Part shown: positions 14,847-27,589 of the stretch, piece after piece
Position numbering within the stretch: the stretch's first letter is position 1
Layout of the letters: each line of letters starts with the position of its first letter
Assembly: GCF_018448495.1 (NCBI RefSeq)
Contig: NZ_CP049902.1
Coordinates: 620,001-684,000, forward strand
DNA length: 64,000 nt
DNA from: Psychrobacter sp. WY6
GTDB lineage: Bacteria; Pseudomonadota; Gammaproteobacteria; Pseudomonadales; Moraxellaceae
Direction of reading: 5' to 3'
Translations under genes and position numbers: made by a program
The notes under the pieces: model-generated
Told to the model about the DNA's origin: nothing
Database searches by the model: none
The model's input: the letters and a program-made list of their open reading frames with translations, nothing else

Positions 14847-16483
14847 TTATTCTTGCGGGCTATTATTATTCAGTAAATCAGTCTCGTCAGAGCTTTCTGC
14901 AATTTCCTGTTCAACTTTTTCCATGAGTTTGTCGTCAGGACGCGCGTTAAGCACCTCATCAGCATTGCGACCTTGTAAAATCAATTTGGCACGAGCCTTT
15001 GCTTGTTTTTTGTCCTTATCATCAACGCTATTATCTTCATTCTGGTTTTTATCAGGCACTTTGGGCGTGATTGGCGTAATTGTCATGTCTGACTTAGCAC
15101 TATCAGTGTTAGCGTTAGCGTTAGCCTGCATATTCTCAAATGCTTTTTCTAAGTTACTATTAAAACGCAAACGATAAATCGGTTCAGGCAAGCTGAAGCC
15201 TTCATTTTCTAACGCATGCTTGGTCTCACGAATGGCAATACTGCGTGCTTTTGAGAAGTCTGTATCTGATTGGTCCACCCAAATTTGAAATTCTAAAATG
15301 ATATTAGAGTCGCCAACATTGGTAATGACAGCCACTGCTTTTGGTTCATCTAAAACGAATGCTAATCTATGTATCGCATCCAGTCCGACCTTGATAGCCG
15401 CTAATGGATCATCATTGGCATCAACGCCTAACTCAAAGGTAAATCGACGTTCTGGATTTTTGGTGTAGTTTAAAATCGTTGCTTAAATACTTCAGCATTG
15501 GGATGCGCAACTGGTTGCCATCTAAAGTCATCAGAATAGTCGCACGTGAGGTTAGCCGTACTACGATCCCCTCTTGATTATTAATCAAAATATGATCACG
15601 TGCGCGAAATGGTTGGCGAATACTGAGCATGAGCGAGGCAATGTAATTCTCAATAGTGTCTTTGACCGCAAAACCAACGGCGATACCGATAACGCCTGCA
15701 CCGCCAAGCAAAGTACCTAAGATGGTTTCGGCGCCTATCAAACTCAGCGCAAGAATCAAACCGAAAATAATAAAAATGACTTTAACGGTTTGTGACAGCA
15801 ATTCGGCGACAAATGGATTGGGCGTGAGCCGCTGCCACATTTTTTGCGATTAGACAGCCAACTACCAAACCATGTCACCAATGCAAATAGGACAATGCCG
15901 ACCAATAGGAGTGGCAAGGCTTTGACTAGATTTTTGGCTTGGGCTTTAAGACCTTGATAAACGGTAGTGACATTGTCTTGAACATCAAGGGTACGATCAA
16001 TCCGATCTTCGACAGTGACCACATCTGTCAGGCGGTTGGTCAAATTAATGGCTTGTTGCGCTTTTTTCGTCGGCGCTCGGTTAAGGTGACAACACCTTGC
16101 GTAACGCTGACATTGATAGCCTGCAGACCTTCTATTTCAGAAAAAATACCCTGAATACGTTGACGGATGTCATTGTCTTTTTGCGGAGTAGGAGTGGTTT
16201 CGATTTGCGCATTATTGGTGCTCTCACCACTGATATGGGCGGTGGTGCTGGCTCAGGTATGACCACTGGAGATGCTGAAGCTTCCTCTTCTGAGGTCGCA
16301 TCAAGTAAAGGTTTATCAGCTGCCGGGTTTTCTGCTGTATCTATCCCCAATGCAGAGTGATACCAGTCACCTCTTCACCAGCCGCATACACTGGAAAGGC
16401 AAAAGGATGCTTAGTAACAACAGCATTTGACCGCACGCTTTTATAAAATCGCGCATCGTTGAACGGTCAAAGTCGGTGTTCAT
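14847..16483 (-). CDS. MscS-family mechanosensitive channel with N-terminal periplasmic region (frameshifts)
   Basis: Inner-membrane small-conductance mechanosensitive channel that releases osmolytes on hypo-osmotic shock. The start ATG (16483) has AAGGA upstream. It opens with a signal-like segment (LLLLSILLPFPVYAAGEE) and a periplasmic region resembling a BON-type fold (EIEGLQAINVSVTQGVV...TLTERR). Membrane helices follow (ALPLLLVGIVLFALVTWFG; VIFIIFGLILALSLIGAETI) and then the diagnostic MscS pore and beta domain (GVIGIAVGFAVKDTIENYIASLML, IRQPFRARDHILI, GIVVRLTSRATILMTLDGNQLRIPN). The Gln/Glu/Ala-rich cytoplasmic tail contains ARAKLILQGRNADEV. The frame breaks at least four times (near 16350, 16050, 15840 and 15450-15340). 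Confidence 0.85.
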
Positions 16484-16546
16484 AAGCATCCTTTGCTTTT
16501 TATAGATTTTCGTACTCATCTTTCTTTACTGAATGCTCAATAATCA

Positions 16547-17279
16547 TTAACTGTCTAAATAAACTTGTGCCTCGCCCAAGTTTAACGTGCCTTCATAGAT
16601 CGCGCGACCAGTAATGATACCTTCAATACAATCGCCATAAGGTTTCAGCAGTTCGATATCTTTCATATTGGTTACACCGCCTGAAGCAATCACAGGCAAG
16701 CCGCCTTCACGTGCTAAACTGACAGTTTGTTCAACGTTGACGCCTTGCATCATGCCATCACGGTTGAATCGGTGTAGACAATCGACGATACGCCGACATC
16801 TGCAAAGCGCTTCGCAAGCTCGGTCGCCTTGGTATCCGTCACATTTGCCCAGCCATGAGTGGCACCATGCCATCTTTAGCATCGATACCTACAATGATAT
16901 GACCCGGAAATTCGCGGCAAGCTTCTGCGACAAACTCAGGATCTTCGACCGCTTTTGTACCAATGATGATATAAGTCAAACCAGCCGTAATATATTGCTC
17001 AATGGTATTCATATTGCGCACACCGCCGCCCAACTGAATAGGCAGATTCGGATACGCTTTAGTAATGTCATTTACCACTTGTCTATGAACGGGTACGCCG
17101 TCAAATGCCCCATTCAAATCAACCAAATGCAGTCGACGTGCACCTTCCTCTACCCAGCGTGCTGCCATGGCCACTGGATCATTAGAAAAAACCGTATCAT
17201 CCTCCATACGGCCTTGTTTTAAGCGGACACATTTACCATCTTTTAAATCAATAGCCGGGATAATGACAGGCACGCACAC
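16547..17279 (-). CDS. hisA: HisA, ProFAR isomerase (one or two frameshifts)
   Basis: Phosphoribosylformimino-5-aminoimidazole carboxamide ribotide isomerase, fourth step of histidine synthesis, a (beta/alpha)8 barrel. Key sequence: [19 protein letters not shown] (catalytic Asp), [48 protein letters not shown], then in another frame [11 protein letters not shown] (second catalytic Asp), [16 protein letters not shown] and [12 protein letters not shown]. Breaks fall near 16845 and 16770. An ATG at 17288 abuts AAGGA with no spacing, whereas GTG at 17279 lies 9 bases from it, so GTG is preferred. hisH and hisB are 21 kb away. Confidence 0.92.
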
Positions 17280-17288
17280 ATATAGCAT

Positions 17289-18383
17289 TCCTTATAAAGC
17301 ACAACAATAATATATTTAAAAGTAAATTCAAAAATCAGGGTGTATTGAACGTTCAACACACCTAAACATATATAAAAACATCAGTCAAAAGTGACTTAAT
17401 ATATAGACGAATCAAAAGCTATCTATGATAGACCCAAAATCCGCTTCGATAGATAGAAATGACCATAAAAAAACGGTCAATCATAACCATAAGTTTTAAT
17501 ACATTGAATCACTGGCAACATTAGATAAATTCAATTACTGACTGGCAATTTTAGGTCAATTTAGCGTATAATCCTAGGTAAATTTTTATTTGTTTCTATG
17601 TGATAGTAACCATGCGCTGCGCTTTTTATTGAGTCATTTATGGCTTAGTGTTGCATAGCGGTCAGGATGAGTCGAGCAGCAGCTAAGTGCATCTTTTTGA
17701 TGTTGGCTGACATATTGCTAAGAAGGGTTATATTAGAAATTTCAACTGGTGGCCTCTAAAAAGTCTACTCTACAGCAAACTCTAATGACGCCTCTTTTTT
17801 ATTATAGTCTCTATCGTATCTCTATCACTAGCTAACTATTTTAGAACAGTCATTACTAGCTGTATAGCCGCTTATTGATGAATGAATCTACTTAATAATG
17901 GCTTCGCTAGTTTGTCTGTCAACCAGTTTATCATCTATTTCGATAGATCATCTTTTGGCTGCATTCTTATCTAATTGCGTATCTATTAACAAGATACCAA
18001 ACCGATAAAGGTGGTCAATTGCGCTGGTGTTACAAGCTTTAATTTTCAATGAAACGTATGATAGAGCTATTGTCTACACAATCATTTTCGCTAAAGGCTT
18101 GAACGATTGTTTTTGATTTGATGGTTTTAACATACACCTTGGTAGCCAGTCGCCACTTTGGTCATTCGAATAAGACATTAACGTGTTGTTAAGGAGTCTA
18201 AGGTCAGCGTTAATACTCTTACTAGTAGTTATGATCATGCGTTATTTTCAGAGACCCTTTGTCACTATCCTACTATAGGAAGAGAGACGTGGGGGCTTTA
18301 TTGAATGACGCAGATGTTCATGCTACCGATATACCAAACAGGACGTCTGGTATCGTTTTAGACTATGGACTAAGTTTTCGCTT
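17289..18383. other. 1.1-kb gene-free region upstream of the nqr operon
   Basis: No convincing ORF or RNA gene was seen. It contains small inverted repeats (CTATCTAT / ATAGATAG, 17418-17456; TGACC / GGTCA around 17458-17480), a candidate rightward promoter near 17543-17572, and about 800 bases of AT-rich leader before nqrA. A long leader RNA or a missed small gene is possible. Confidence 0.4.
17543..17572 (+). promoter_or_regulatory. candidate promoter for the nqr operon
   Basis: A perfect -10 TATAAT at 17567-17572 with a weak -35 TGGCAA 18 bases upstream. It lies about 810 bases before the nqrA start, so a closer promoter may be the main one. Confidence 0.35.
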
Positions 18384-19735
<1,352 letters not shown>

Positions 19736-19740
19736 CCACG

Positions 19741-20976
19741 ATGAAATTTTTACACAATATGTTCGATCGTATGGAGCCGTCTTTCACCAAGGGTGGCAAA
19801 CACGAAAAATACTATGCTATCTTTGAGATGTTTGATACGTTTTTGCGTCAACCAAGCTCAACCACATACTCAGCATCACACGTACGCGACGGTATCGACC
19901 TAAAGCGTATTATGATTACCGTATGGTTATGTACTTTCCCAGCCATGTTTTGGGGTATGTACAACATCGGTCATCAAGCACTAACGGCGATTGCAACGCT
20001 TGGTTTGCAGCCTGAAGGCTGGCGTACTGTTATCACCAGTATGGCAGGCTATAACCCAGACAGTATCTGGGCAAGCTTCGTTTACGGGGCGATGCAATTT
20101 TTACCGATTTATATCGTCACTTTTGCGGTCGGTATTCTCTGTGAGATTATCTTTGCCGTAGTGCGCGGTCATGAAGTCAACGAAGGTTTCTTTGTGACCT
20201 CAGTGCTGTTTGCGCTTTGTTTACCACCAGATATTCCTTTATGGCAAGTTGCCCTCGGTATTATCTTTGGTGTCGTAGTCGCAAAAGAAGTGTTCGGTGG
20301 TACGGGTAAAAACTTCCTGAACCCTGCCCTATCGGGTCGCGCATTCTTATACTTTGCTTACCCTGCTTATATGTCTGGTGACTCAGTATGGACGGCGGTC
20401 GATGGTTTCTCTGGTGCGACGCCACTTGGTCTTGCCGCGTTAGGCGTAGTCCCTCAAGACTTCGTCGACGTCTATGGTAATGCGATTACTTGGGGTGATG
20501 CGTTCTTAGGTAATATGCAAGGTAGTATCGGTGAAGTATCAACACTGGCTATCCTAATGGGTGCCGTCGTTCTACTTTGGACGCGTATTGCTTCATGGCG
20601 TATTATGGCAGGTTGTTTAGTAGGTCTGATTGCTACTTCTCTTGTCTTTAATATGATTGGCTCTGAAGACAATATGATGATGAACCTGCCGTTTTATTGG
20701 CATTTAGTGATCGGTGGCTTCGCCTTTGGTGCCGTGTTTATGGCAACCGATCCTGTATCAGCTGCGCATACCAATAAAGGCCGCTGGGCTTATGGTATCT
20801 TGATTGGTTTTATGACGGTATTGATTCGCGTCGTGAACCCAGCTTTCCCAGAAGGCATTATGCTGGCCATTTTATTCGCCAACTTATTTGCTCCATTGTT
20901 TGATTACTTTGTGACCCAAGCAAACATCAAACGCCAAACAGCTCGGAGGGTTCGTTATGTCCAAGCCCAAAAGTAA
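19741..20976 (+). CDS. nqrB: Na+-NQR subunit B
   Basis: Membrane subunit carrying a covalently bound FMN and riboflavin; part of the sodium pathway. 411 residues, intact, with about ten hydrophobic helices. The flavinylation motif D-G-F-S-G-A-T is at residues 221-227, with Thr227 the expected FMN attachment site, a substrate for ApbE (encoded at 25612). [24 protein letters not shown] is also family-typical. Starts 5 bases after nqrA and overlaps nqrC by 20 bases, indicating translational coupling. Confidence 0.97.
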   Translation: MKFLHNMFDRMEPSFTKGGKHEKYYAIFEMFDTFLRQPSSTTYSASHVRDGIDLKRIMITVWLCTFPAMFWGMYNIGHQALTAIATLGLQPEGWRTVITSMAGYNPDSIWASFVYGAMQFLPIYIVTFAVGILCEIIFAVVRGHEVNEGFFVTSVLFALCLPPDIPLWQVALGIIFGVVVAKEVFGGTGKNFLNPALSGRAFLYFAYPAYMSGDSVWTAVDGFSGATPLGLAALGVVPQDFVDVYGNAITWGDAFLGNMQGSIGEVSTLAILMGAVVLLWTRIASWRIMAGCLVGLIATSLVFNMIGSEDNMMMNLPFYWHLVIGGFAFGAVFMATDPVSAAHTNKGRWAYGILIGFMTVLIRVVNPAFPEGIMLAILFANLFAPLFDYFVTQANIKRQTARRVRYVQAQK

Positions 20977-21862
20977 TAATGCGAAAACCATCAGTGTGGC
21001 ATTGACGCTATGCTTGGTGTGTTCCGTCTTAGTTTCAGCAGTAGCGGTTGGTCTAAAACCTGCTCAAATTGAAAACGCACGCTTAGACCGTAACAAAAAC
21101 ATCTTGGTCGCCGCTGGCATGTACGATGCCGAGTCTGATACAGCAGATGATGTTGCTGAACGTTTTAAAGATTTCGATGTCGAAATTATTGACTTAAGTA
21201 AAGGCAGCTACGTTGATGATGAAGCGCTAAAAGCCGCTGGCATCCCTGATCGTAATGCTTATGACGCAAGCCAAGCGACTAAGAATAAAGCACTGAGTGA
21301 AGATTTAGGCAACAATGACCCTGCTGGTATTGGTCGCAAGCCTAAATATGCCAAAGTCTATGTTAAAAAAGATGACGCAGGCAAACCTGAAATGGTTGTT
21401 TTGCCGATTCAAGGCTATGGACTATGGGGCACTATCTATGGTTTCTTAACCCTTGAAAGCGATATGAATACCATCAAAGGTATCAGCTTTTATGAGCATA
21501 AAGAAACCCCAGGTCTGGGTGCTCGTATCGAAGAGCCAGAGTGGCGTGCGAAGTGGAGCGGTATCCACTCATATGACGAAAACGGTAATGTTGCCACTGG
21601 TGTGACTAAAGCGGGTACACCAAAAGAGAACTGGGTCGATGGTATCAGTGGTGCAACCTTGACCGGTCGCGGTGTCAGTAACATGATTCAGTTTTGGTTG
21701 GGTGAGCAAGGTTATAAGCCTTATTTAGATACGCTACGTAAAGAGAGTGGTCAAGCAATTGATAATGCGGCAGATACACAAGCTGCGCAATCAATGCTGA
21801 GCGCTCAACCTGAAACCGAACTGGCAGCCAAACGACCAGTAGCAAACGGCAAGGAGGCATAA
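20957..21862 (+). CDS. nqrC: Na+-NQR subunit C
   Basis: Single-span membrane subunit with a periplasmic domain carrying the second covalent FMN. The N-terminal helix is [24 protein letters not shown] motif D-G-I-S-G-A-T is at residues 228-234, with Thr234 the attachment site. [13 protein letters not shown] and [11 protein letters not shown] are conserved. 301 residues, intact, somewhat longer at the C-terminus than typical, with a polar Ala/Gln/Glu-rich tail. GGAGG lies shortly before the ATG, inside the nqrB end. Confidence 0.97.
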   Translation: MSKPKSNNAKTISVALTLCLVCSVLVSAVAVGLKPAQIENARLDRNKNILVAAGMYDAESDTADDVAERFKDFDVEIIDLSKGSYVDDEALKAAGIPDRNAYDASQATKNKALSEDLGNNDPAGIGRKPKYAKVYVKKDDAGKPEMVVLPIQGYGLWGTIYGFLTLESDMNTIKGISFYEHKETPGLGARIEEPEWRAKWSGIHSYDENGNVATGVTKAGTPKENWVDGISGATLTGRGVSNMIQFWLGEQGYKPYLDTLRKESGQAIDNAADTQAAQSMLSAQPETELAAKRPVANGKEA

Positions 21863-21863
21863 C

Positions 21864-22535
21864 ATGGCTGACACTAAAAGTATTTTAACCTCGCCTATTT
21901 TTGATAATAACCCCATTGCCCTACAGATTCTTGGTATCTGTTCGGCGCTGGCTGTCACCACAAGCATGGCCAATGCCATGGTAATGTGTGTGGCGTTGAC
22001 CTTGGTCACGGCGTTTTCAAGCTTCTTTATCTCGATCATTCGTAAGCAAATTCCTTCAAGCATTCGTATTATCGTACAGATGACTATTATTGCTTCCTTG
22101 GTTATCTTGGTGGATCAGGTGCTAAAAGCTGTCGCTTATGATGTGAGTAAAGGCTTGTCGGTCTTCGTTGGTTTGATTATCACCAACTGTATCGTGATGG
22201 GTCGTGCCGAAGCATTTGCCATGAGCAATCCACCAGTGCCAAGCTTTTTAGATGGTATTGGTAATGGTCTTGGCTATTCTGCGGTTTTGCTGTTTGTTGC
22301 GACTATCCGTGAGCTACTTGGCTCAGGTACGTGGTTTGGTATCACCATCCTACAGCCTGTCACTGATGGCGGTTGGTATATTCCAAACGGTCTATTACTG
22401 TTGCCACCGTCAGCATTCTTTATTATTGGTTTGTTCATTGCCATTATCCGTATCTGGAAACCTGAGCAGGTTGAAGATGCTGAATTTGTAATGAAGCCGC
22501 AGTCTAAAGGCATGGCACATGGAGGCGGTCACTAA
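21864..22535 (+). CDS. nqrD: Na+-NQR subunit D
   Basis: Six-helix integral membrane subunit related to RnfE/NqrE. 223 residues, intact. [54 protein letters not shown] and [17 protein letters not shown] are diagnostic; the ITNC cysteine belongs to the intramembrane iron site shared with NqrE. Follows nqrC after one base and overlaps nqrE by one base. Confidence 0.97.
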   Translation: MADTKSILTSPIFDNNPIALQILGICSALAVTTSMANAMVMCVALTLVTAFSSFFISIIRKQIPSSIRIIVQMTIIASLVILVDQVLKAVAYDVSKGLSVFVGLIITNCIVMGRAEAFAMSNPPVPSFLDGIGNGLGYSAVLLFVATIRELLGSGTWFGITILQPVTDGGWYIPNGLLLLPPSAFFIIGLFIAIIRIWKPEQVEDAEFVMKPQSKGMAHGGGH

Positions 22536-23143
22536 TGGGACATTATGTTAGTTTATTTATAACCTCAGTCTTTATTGAGAATATGGCGCTGGCCTATTTC
22601 TTAGGTATGTGTACTTTCTTGGCCGTATCAAAGAAGGTTTCAACCGCTATTGGTCTGGGTGTTGCCGTGGTCGTCGTGATGGCGATTACCGTACCGCTAA
22701 ACAACTTACTCTTTCAGTTCATTCTCAAAGATGGTGCGCTGGCATGGGCAGGTTTCCCTGATATCGACTTAAGCTTTTTGGGCTTGCTCAGTTATATCGG
22801 CTTGATTGCTGCGACCGTACAGATTCTAGAGATGTTCCTCGATAAGTTCGTCCCGAGTCTGTATAACGCCCTTGGGGTGTTCTTGCCACTCATCACTGTA
22901 AACTGTGCCATCTTAGGTGGTGTACTGTTTATGGTTGAGCGTGACTATAATTTCGGCGAATCTGTCGTGTATGGTGTGGGCGCAGGCTTCGGTTGGGCAT
23001 TGGCGATTACCGCATTGGCCGGTATCCGTGAAAAGTTAAAATACTCAGACATTCCAGCACCGCTGCGTGGTCTTGGTATTACTTTTATCACAGTTGGTCT
23101 AATGTCACTTGGCTTTATGTCTTTCGGCGGTATGTCAATTTAG
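22535..23143 (+). CDS. nqrE: Na+-NQR subunit E
   Basis: Six-helix membrane subunit paired with NqrD. 202 residues, intact. [28 protein letters not shown] and [19 protein letters not shown] are typical, and the NCA cysteine is expected to help bind the iron between NqrD and NqrE. Ends at TAG 23143, followed by a 123-base spacer with a hairpin before nqrF. Confidence 0.97.
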   Translation: MGHYVSLFITSVFIENMALAYFLGMCTFLAVSKKVSTAIGLGVAVVVVMAITVPLNNLLFQFILKDGALAWAGFPDIDLSFLGLLSYIGLIAATVQILEMFLDKFVPSLYNALGVFLPLITVNCAILGGVLFMVERDYNFGESVVYGVGAGFGWALAITALAGIREKLKYSDIPAPLRGLGITFITVGLMSLGFMSFGGMSI

Positions 23144-23198
23144 ACCGCTAAGCTTAACAGCCTATTTAGCGATTTGACCTATTTAATTCATTTATTCG

Positions 23199-23243
23199 GT
23201 AGGGGTTCAGGAAACACGCAATGACGTCTTTTCGCACCCCTAC
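23199..23243 (+). other. hairpin in the nqrE-nqrF spacer
   Basis: GTAGGGGT (23199-23206) and ACCCCTAC (23236-23243) are perfect complements 29 bases apart, directly before the nqrF ribosome-binding region (AAGGATACCTACC). There is no T run after it, so it is not a classic terminator. It could stabilise the mRNA or tune nqrF expression. The other nqr genes are separated by five bases or less or overlap. Confidence 0.5.
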
Positions 23244-23266
23244 TCCATAGATTAAGGATACCTACC

Positions 23267-24500
23267 ATGGATTACGCTACGGCGATTGGTGGCGTTGCTA
23301 TGTTTACCTTGATCATCATGGGACTCGTTGCCATTATTTTGGCGGCGCGCTCAAGACTGGTCAGTTCAGGCGATGTTACCATCCATATCAATGATAATCC
23401 CGATAATGACGTCGTGACCCCAGCAGGCGGTAAATTACTACAAACCCTTGCAAGCGAAGGTATTTTCTTATCTTCAGCCTGTGGTGGCGGTGGTACTTGT
23501 GCGCAGTGTCGTTGCCGCGTTATTGAAGGGGGCGGCTCTATCTTGCCCACCGAAGAAGGCTATTTTACTCAAGGCGAAATTCGCAATCACATGCGTTTAG
23601 CTTGTCAGGTAGCCGTTAAGCAAGACATGAAAATCGAGATTGACCCTGAGTTTTTTGATGTACAAAAGTGGGAATGTGAAGTTCTCTCTAATGATAACGT
23701 TGCTACCTTTATTAAAGAGCTGGTCCTTAAAATTCCAGATGGCGAAGAAGTGAACTTCCGTGCTGGTGGTTATGTACAGTTAGAGGCGCCACCGCATGAA
23801 GTTCATTATAAAGACTTTATCATTGACGAAGAATACCGTGAAGATTGGGAAAAATTTGGTATTTTCAACTATGTCTCAAAAGTTGATGAGCCAGTTATTC
23901 GTGCTTACTCGATGGCCAACTACCCTGAAGAAAAAGGCCTTATTAAGTTTAATATTCGTATCGCTAGTCCACCGCCACGCGGTCCTGATGGTATTCCACC
24001 AGGCAAAATGTCATCATGGGTATTTAGCCTAGTACCTGGCGATAAAGTAACGGTTTCGGGTCCTTATGGTGAATTCTTTGCCAAAGAGACTGACGCTGAA
24101 ATGATTTTCGTTGGTGGTGGTGCTGGTATGGCACCGATGCGCTCGCACATCTTCGATCAGCTTAAACGCTTACATACTAAGCGTAAAATCAGCTTTTGGT
24201 ATGGTGCACGCTCTATTCGTGAGATGTTCTATGTTGAAGATTATGATCAACTAGCAGAAGAGTTTGATAACTTTGAGTGGCATGTGGCTTTGTCTGATCC
24301 ATTACCAGAAGACAATTGGGAAGGTCCAACCGGCTTTATCCATAATGTACTACTTGAAAACTATCTGAAAAACCATCCAAACCCAGAAGACTGTGAACTA
24401 CATGTGTGGGCCACCGATGATGAATGCAGCGGTCATCGACATGCTACACAGCTTGGGTGTGGAAGATGAAAACATCATGCTTGATGACTTCGGCGGTTAA
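23267..24500 (+). CDS. nqrF: Na+-NQR subunit F, NADH-oxidising (C-terminal frameshift)
   Basis: NADH entry point of Na+-NQR. N-terminal membrane helix ([19 protein letters not shown]); 2Fe-2S domain with Cys72, Cys78, Cys81 and Cys113 ([21 protein letters not shown]); FAD domain ([13 protein letters not shown]); NADH-binding domain ([28 protein letters not shown]). Near 24420 the frame breaks. The other frame restores the expected C-P-P-like end with [26 protein letters not shown] and stops at 24500. About 411 residues in total, as usual. Followed by a terminator. Confidence 0.95.
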
Positions 24501-24551
24501 GTGAGTAACTAAGCAAGTGGCTACGTAAAAAAGTATTCTAAAGTAATAAAT

Positions 24552-24581
24552 AAAAAGAGTCTCAATTGAGGCTCTTTTTTT
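24552..24581 (+). terminator. intrinsic terminator after nqrF
   Basis: AAAGAGTCTC-AATT-GAGGCTCTTTTTTT: an 8-bp stem (one G-T pair) followed by a T run. Confidence 0.88.
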
Positions 24582-24689
24582 GGCGCTGACTAAATGCAAC
24601 TCTTGCATAATAAGCCTACAAATCTAAATGGCAGACCGCCTGCCCTCTACTATATGATTAATTGTTTATTGCCTTAAGAAAGGATTCTT

Positions 24690-25484
24690 ATGAAAACCAA
24701 CATTAAAGATTTGACCATTTGGATTACTGGTGCTTCTAGTGGTATCGGTGCAGCATTAGCCATCGCCTTTGCCAAACGTGGTGCCACCATTATTTTAAGT
24801 GGGCGTGATGAGGCAAAATTAGTAGCAGTCAAAAACCGCTGTAAAAACAGCAAAGACCATTTCATCATCCCTTTTGATATCACCGATGCCAAACAAGCAA
24901 AAGACGCGTATAAGACAGCTAAAGCTCAAGCTGGAAAAATTGATTGGCTTATTAATAATGCTGGCATCAGTCAACGCTCGCTTATTATGGAAACCACTGA
25001 AGAAGTTGAGCGCCAAATTATGGAGATAGATTATTTTGCGCAGACACGTCTGACCAGACTAGTACTGCCAGATATGATCGCGCAAGGTGGCGGCAAAATT
25101 GTCATGGTATCGAGCGTGGCTGGTTTATTAGGCACACAATATCGCGGCGCTTATGGAGCAGCCAAAGCCGCACTTCATATGTGGGCAAACAGTCTGCGTG
25201 CAGAACTGTACGCAAGGCATAGAGGTGGCGACGATATTCCCAGGATTTATTCAAACCAGTATTTCTATTAACGCCTTGACTGGTGATGGTAGCGCGCAAG
25301 GAACGATGGACGAGGCAACCAATAATTAACCACAGCTACCTTTGCTAAACAGGTCATAAAAGCTCTGATTAAGGGTGAAGAATACATCATCGTGGCAGGT
25401 AATAAAGAAAAGCTGGCGACCACGGTCAACCGCCTATCGCCACCAAAACTATATAAGCTCATCCGTGAATCAAAAGTAAAATAA
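24690..25484 (+). CDS. short-chain dehydrogenase/reductase (frameshifts)
   Basis: Classical SDR. Glycine-rich cofactor motif TGASSGIG at residues 10-17, NNAGISQ, catalytic Ser in VMVSSVAGLLG, and YGAAK with the catalytic Tyr and Lys. The C-terminal third continues in other frames after about 25225 (IFPGF..TSIS.NALTGDG) and again after a TAA near 25328, ending KLYKLIRESKVK at 25484. About 264 residues in total. The substrate cannot be told from sequence. It sits between nqrF and apbE but after a terminator, so it need not belong to the NQR pathway. AAGAAAGGA precedes the ATG. Confidence 0.85.
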
Positions 25485-25611
25485 ATCTAGTCGTTTAAGC
25501 CACTAGGTCTTAAGTCGATGATTGGCGTTATGGGTGACAAGGGGTGTAAAATGGGCAACGCTAATAGAACGTGCCACTCACCCTTTTGCCATAAAAGCTA
25601 TTGTGATTAAT

Positions 25612-26757
25612 ATGAGAAAACCAATAATGCAAAAATTATCCCCACTCTCATTGTCTAGAAAATCGATGAAAACCACCTTATTGCCCGTTATGGCTATCAG
25701 TGCTGTATTCAGTCTTAGCGCTTGCCAGCAAACGCCAGATTATGACTATCTCAGCGGTGAGACCATGGGAACGAGCTACCATATCAGTTATCAGCTACCT
25801 GCGGATGCAGATGAAGCGGCCATCCAAGCGTCGATTGATAAGCGCTTGCAGCAAATCAATGACAGTATGTCTACCTATCAAGCAGACTCTACTATCTCTA
25901 AGTTCAACCAATTAGGTAAAGACATCCCCCTCACTATCGATGCAGATTTTGCTCACGTGCTTGATGTGTCACGAATCGTCTATCAGCAATCTGGTGGCGC
26001 CTTTGATCCTACCGTCATGCCATTGGTAGAGACTTGGGGCTTTGGTAGCACCATGACCGTTGAGCGCTTGCAAAGTCAACCGACAGCACTTGAGATTGCT
26101 CAAGCAAAAGCCTTGGTCGATTTTGAGAGCATCATACAAAAAGAGCAGAGCATTTATAAAACCAAAGACGGTGTCGGGCTTGATTTCTCAGCAGTTGCTA
26201 AAGGTTATGGCGTCGATGTGATTGCCGATGTGCTCAGAGATGACTATCAAATTCGCAACTACATGGTAGAGATAGGGGGTGAAATTGCAACCTCTGGGGT
26301 CAATAACCAACAGCAGCCGTGGCAAATTGCGATTGATGCGCCTATTGAGGACAGTACGGTCAGCGAGCGTCAGACAATATCAGCGATTCGTCAACCAATC
26401 AATACCGATAATCAGATGTATTTGGCAACTTCTGGCAACTATCGTAATTCCGTCATATTCGACGGTCAGCGATACAGTCATACGATTGATCCAACCACTG
26501 GCAAGCCTATCGCGGGCGGCGCACCATCGGTAACCGTTGCAGCAGACTCAGTCGCACTGGCAGATGCTTGGGCAACCGCCCTAACTGCGATGCCTTATGA
26601 AAAAGCCCTTGCAACAGCCAAAGCACAAGATATAGCCGCCTTGTTTGTTGTCTTAGCTGATGAGGCAAAGACGACGGGTTCTGATAAGAATACTGACCAG
26701 TGGCAAGTGGTACAAACACCAGCGATGCAAGCATTACGTGCTGACAAACAGCCTTAG
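25612..26757 (+). CDS. apbE: FAD:protein FMN transferase (ApbE lipoprotein)
   Basis: Attaches FMN through a phosphoester bond to Thr of NqrB and NqrC using FAD as donor. Intact. A lipoprotein signal ends in FSLSAC (lipidated Cys38 from this start). Family motifs: SGETMGTSYHISY, FDPTVMPLVETWGFG, LDFSAVAKGYGVD, NYMVEIGGEIATSG, YSHTIDPTTGKPI and VAADSVALADAWATAL (metal-binding Asp). ATG at 25612, 25627 or 25666 could be the start; no strong Shine-Dalgarno distinguishes them. It is near the nqr operon, whose NqrB and NqrC carry target Thr227 and Thr234. Confidence 0.95.
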   Translation: MRKPIMQKLSPLSLSRKSMKTTLLPVMAISAVFSLSACQQTPDYDYLSGETMGTSYHISYQLPADADEAAIQASIDKRLQQINDSMSTYQADSTISKFNQLGKDIPLTIDADFAHVLDVSRIVYQQSGGAFDPTVMPLVETWGFGSTMTVERLQSQPTALEIAQAKALVDFESIIQKEQSIYKTKDGVGLDFSAVAKGYGVDVIADVLRDDYQIRNYMVEIGGEIATSGVNNQQQPWQIAIDAPIEDSTVSERQTISAIRQPINTDNQMYLATSGNYRNSVIFDGQRYSHTIDPTTGKPIAGGAPSVTVAADSVALADAWATALTAMPYEKALATAKAQDIAALFVVLADEAKTTGSDKNTDQWQVVQTPAMQALRADKQP

Positions 26758-26910
26758 AGCTTGTTGGCAATAGAACTTAGTCGCAATACTGTAAACGGCT
26801 CGATAACCATCAACGAGCCATACAAAAATTTGCTATACTGGTTTTGCTATACTATTAAGGTACTACCCTAGTAGATAGCCACACTATTTTTAAAAATCGA
26901 GGTCTCCTCT

Positions 26911-27156
26911 ATGCTTAGTCAATTGCTTCCCATGCTTGCCATTACCTTTACCGTATTCGTCCTGTTCTTTGTCTTTATGGGTATCGGTTATATGGTTAAA
27001 AAGAAGCCGCTTAGAGGATCTTGTGGCGGCGTTGCTAAACTAATGGGTGATGAAAATTGCTCGTTTTGTGGAAATGATCCCAATAAGTGTGATTCAATCG
27101 TGGCAGAACAGCAAGAAAATGCCCTTAAAGCCGCTCAGCTAGGCAGACCTGTATAG
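26911..27156 (+). CDS. nqrM: NqrM, Na+-NQR maturation protein
   Basis: Small membrane protein needed for maturation of Na+-NQR, thought to deliver iron to the NqrD/NqrE site. 81 residues: one N-terminal helix (LAITFTVFVLFFVFMGIGYMV) and a four-cysteine tail (SCGG, NCSFCG, KCDS), matching the former DUF539 family. It follows apbE as in Vibrio. It is preceded by a 153-base gap with TATACT motifs, so it may have its own promoter. Confidence 0.93.
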   Translation: MLSQLLPMLAITFTVFVLFFVFMGIGYMVKKKPLRGSCGGVAKLMGDENCSFCGNDPNKCDSIVAEQQENALKAAQLGRPV

Positions 27157-27223
27157 CTAAATTCTTATAAATACCGCGTTTGTTACCATACGCTGGTAGT
27201 ATTTACCTAACATCTGTTCTTAT

Positions 27224-27264
27224 AATAGCGTCTAGTCCTTTGCAAGGGACTGGCGCTATTTTTA
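27224..27264 (+). terminator. intrinsic terminator after nqrM
   Basis: AATAGCG...AGTCC / GGACT...CGCTATT followed by TTTT. A two-part stem with a small internal mismatch. Confidence 0.82.
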
Positions 27265-27589
27265 GTTGTACCAGCCGCGACGTATCTAGTTAGCCTCACT
27301 TTAAGATATTTTGGATATAAATACGACACGTGCAAGGCCTGTTAATAATAGTAGACTAAATAAATCTAATACCGTATTCAGTTGATAGGCGATTGAAGAT
27401 AAGCGCGCTTTCAAAATGGTTACTCATATATCTTGTATTCTGCAAGTAATCTCTAGTTCTAATTTACGATTCTAATTAATGATTTTAGTCACCGTCTAGG
27501 TGCGTTTTCTTTGGTGTTATTTACAAGCGACGATGCTTCGGCGCTGTTTAATGACGTGTCCTTTTTCTTATTCTAATAGTCGTGCTGCT

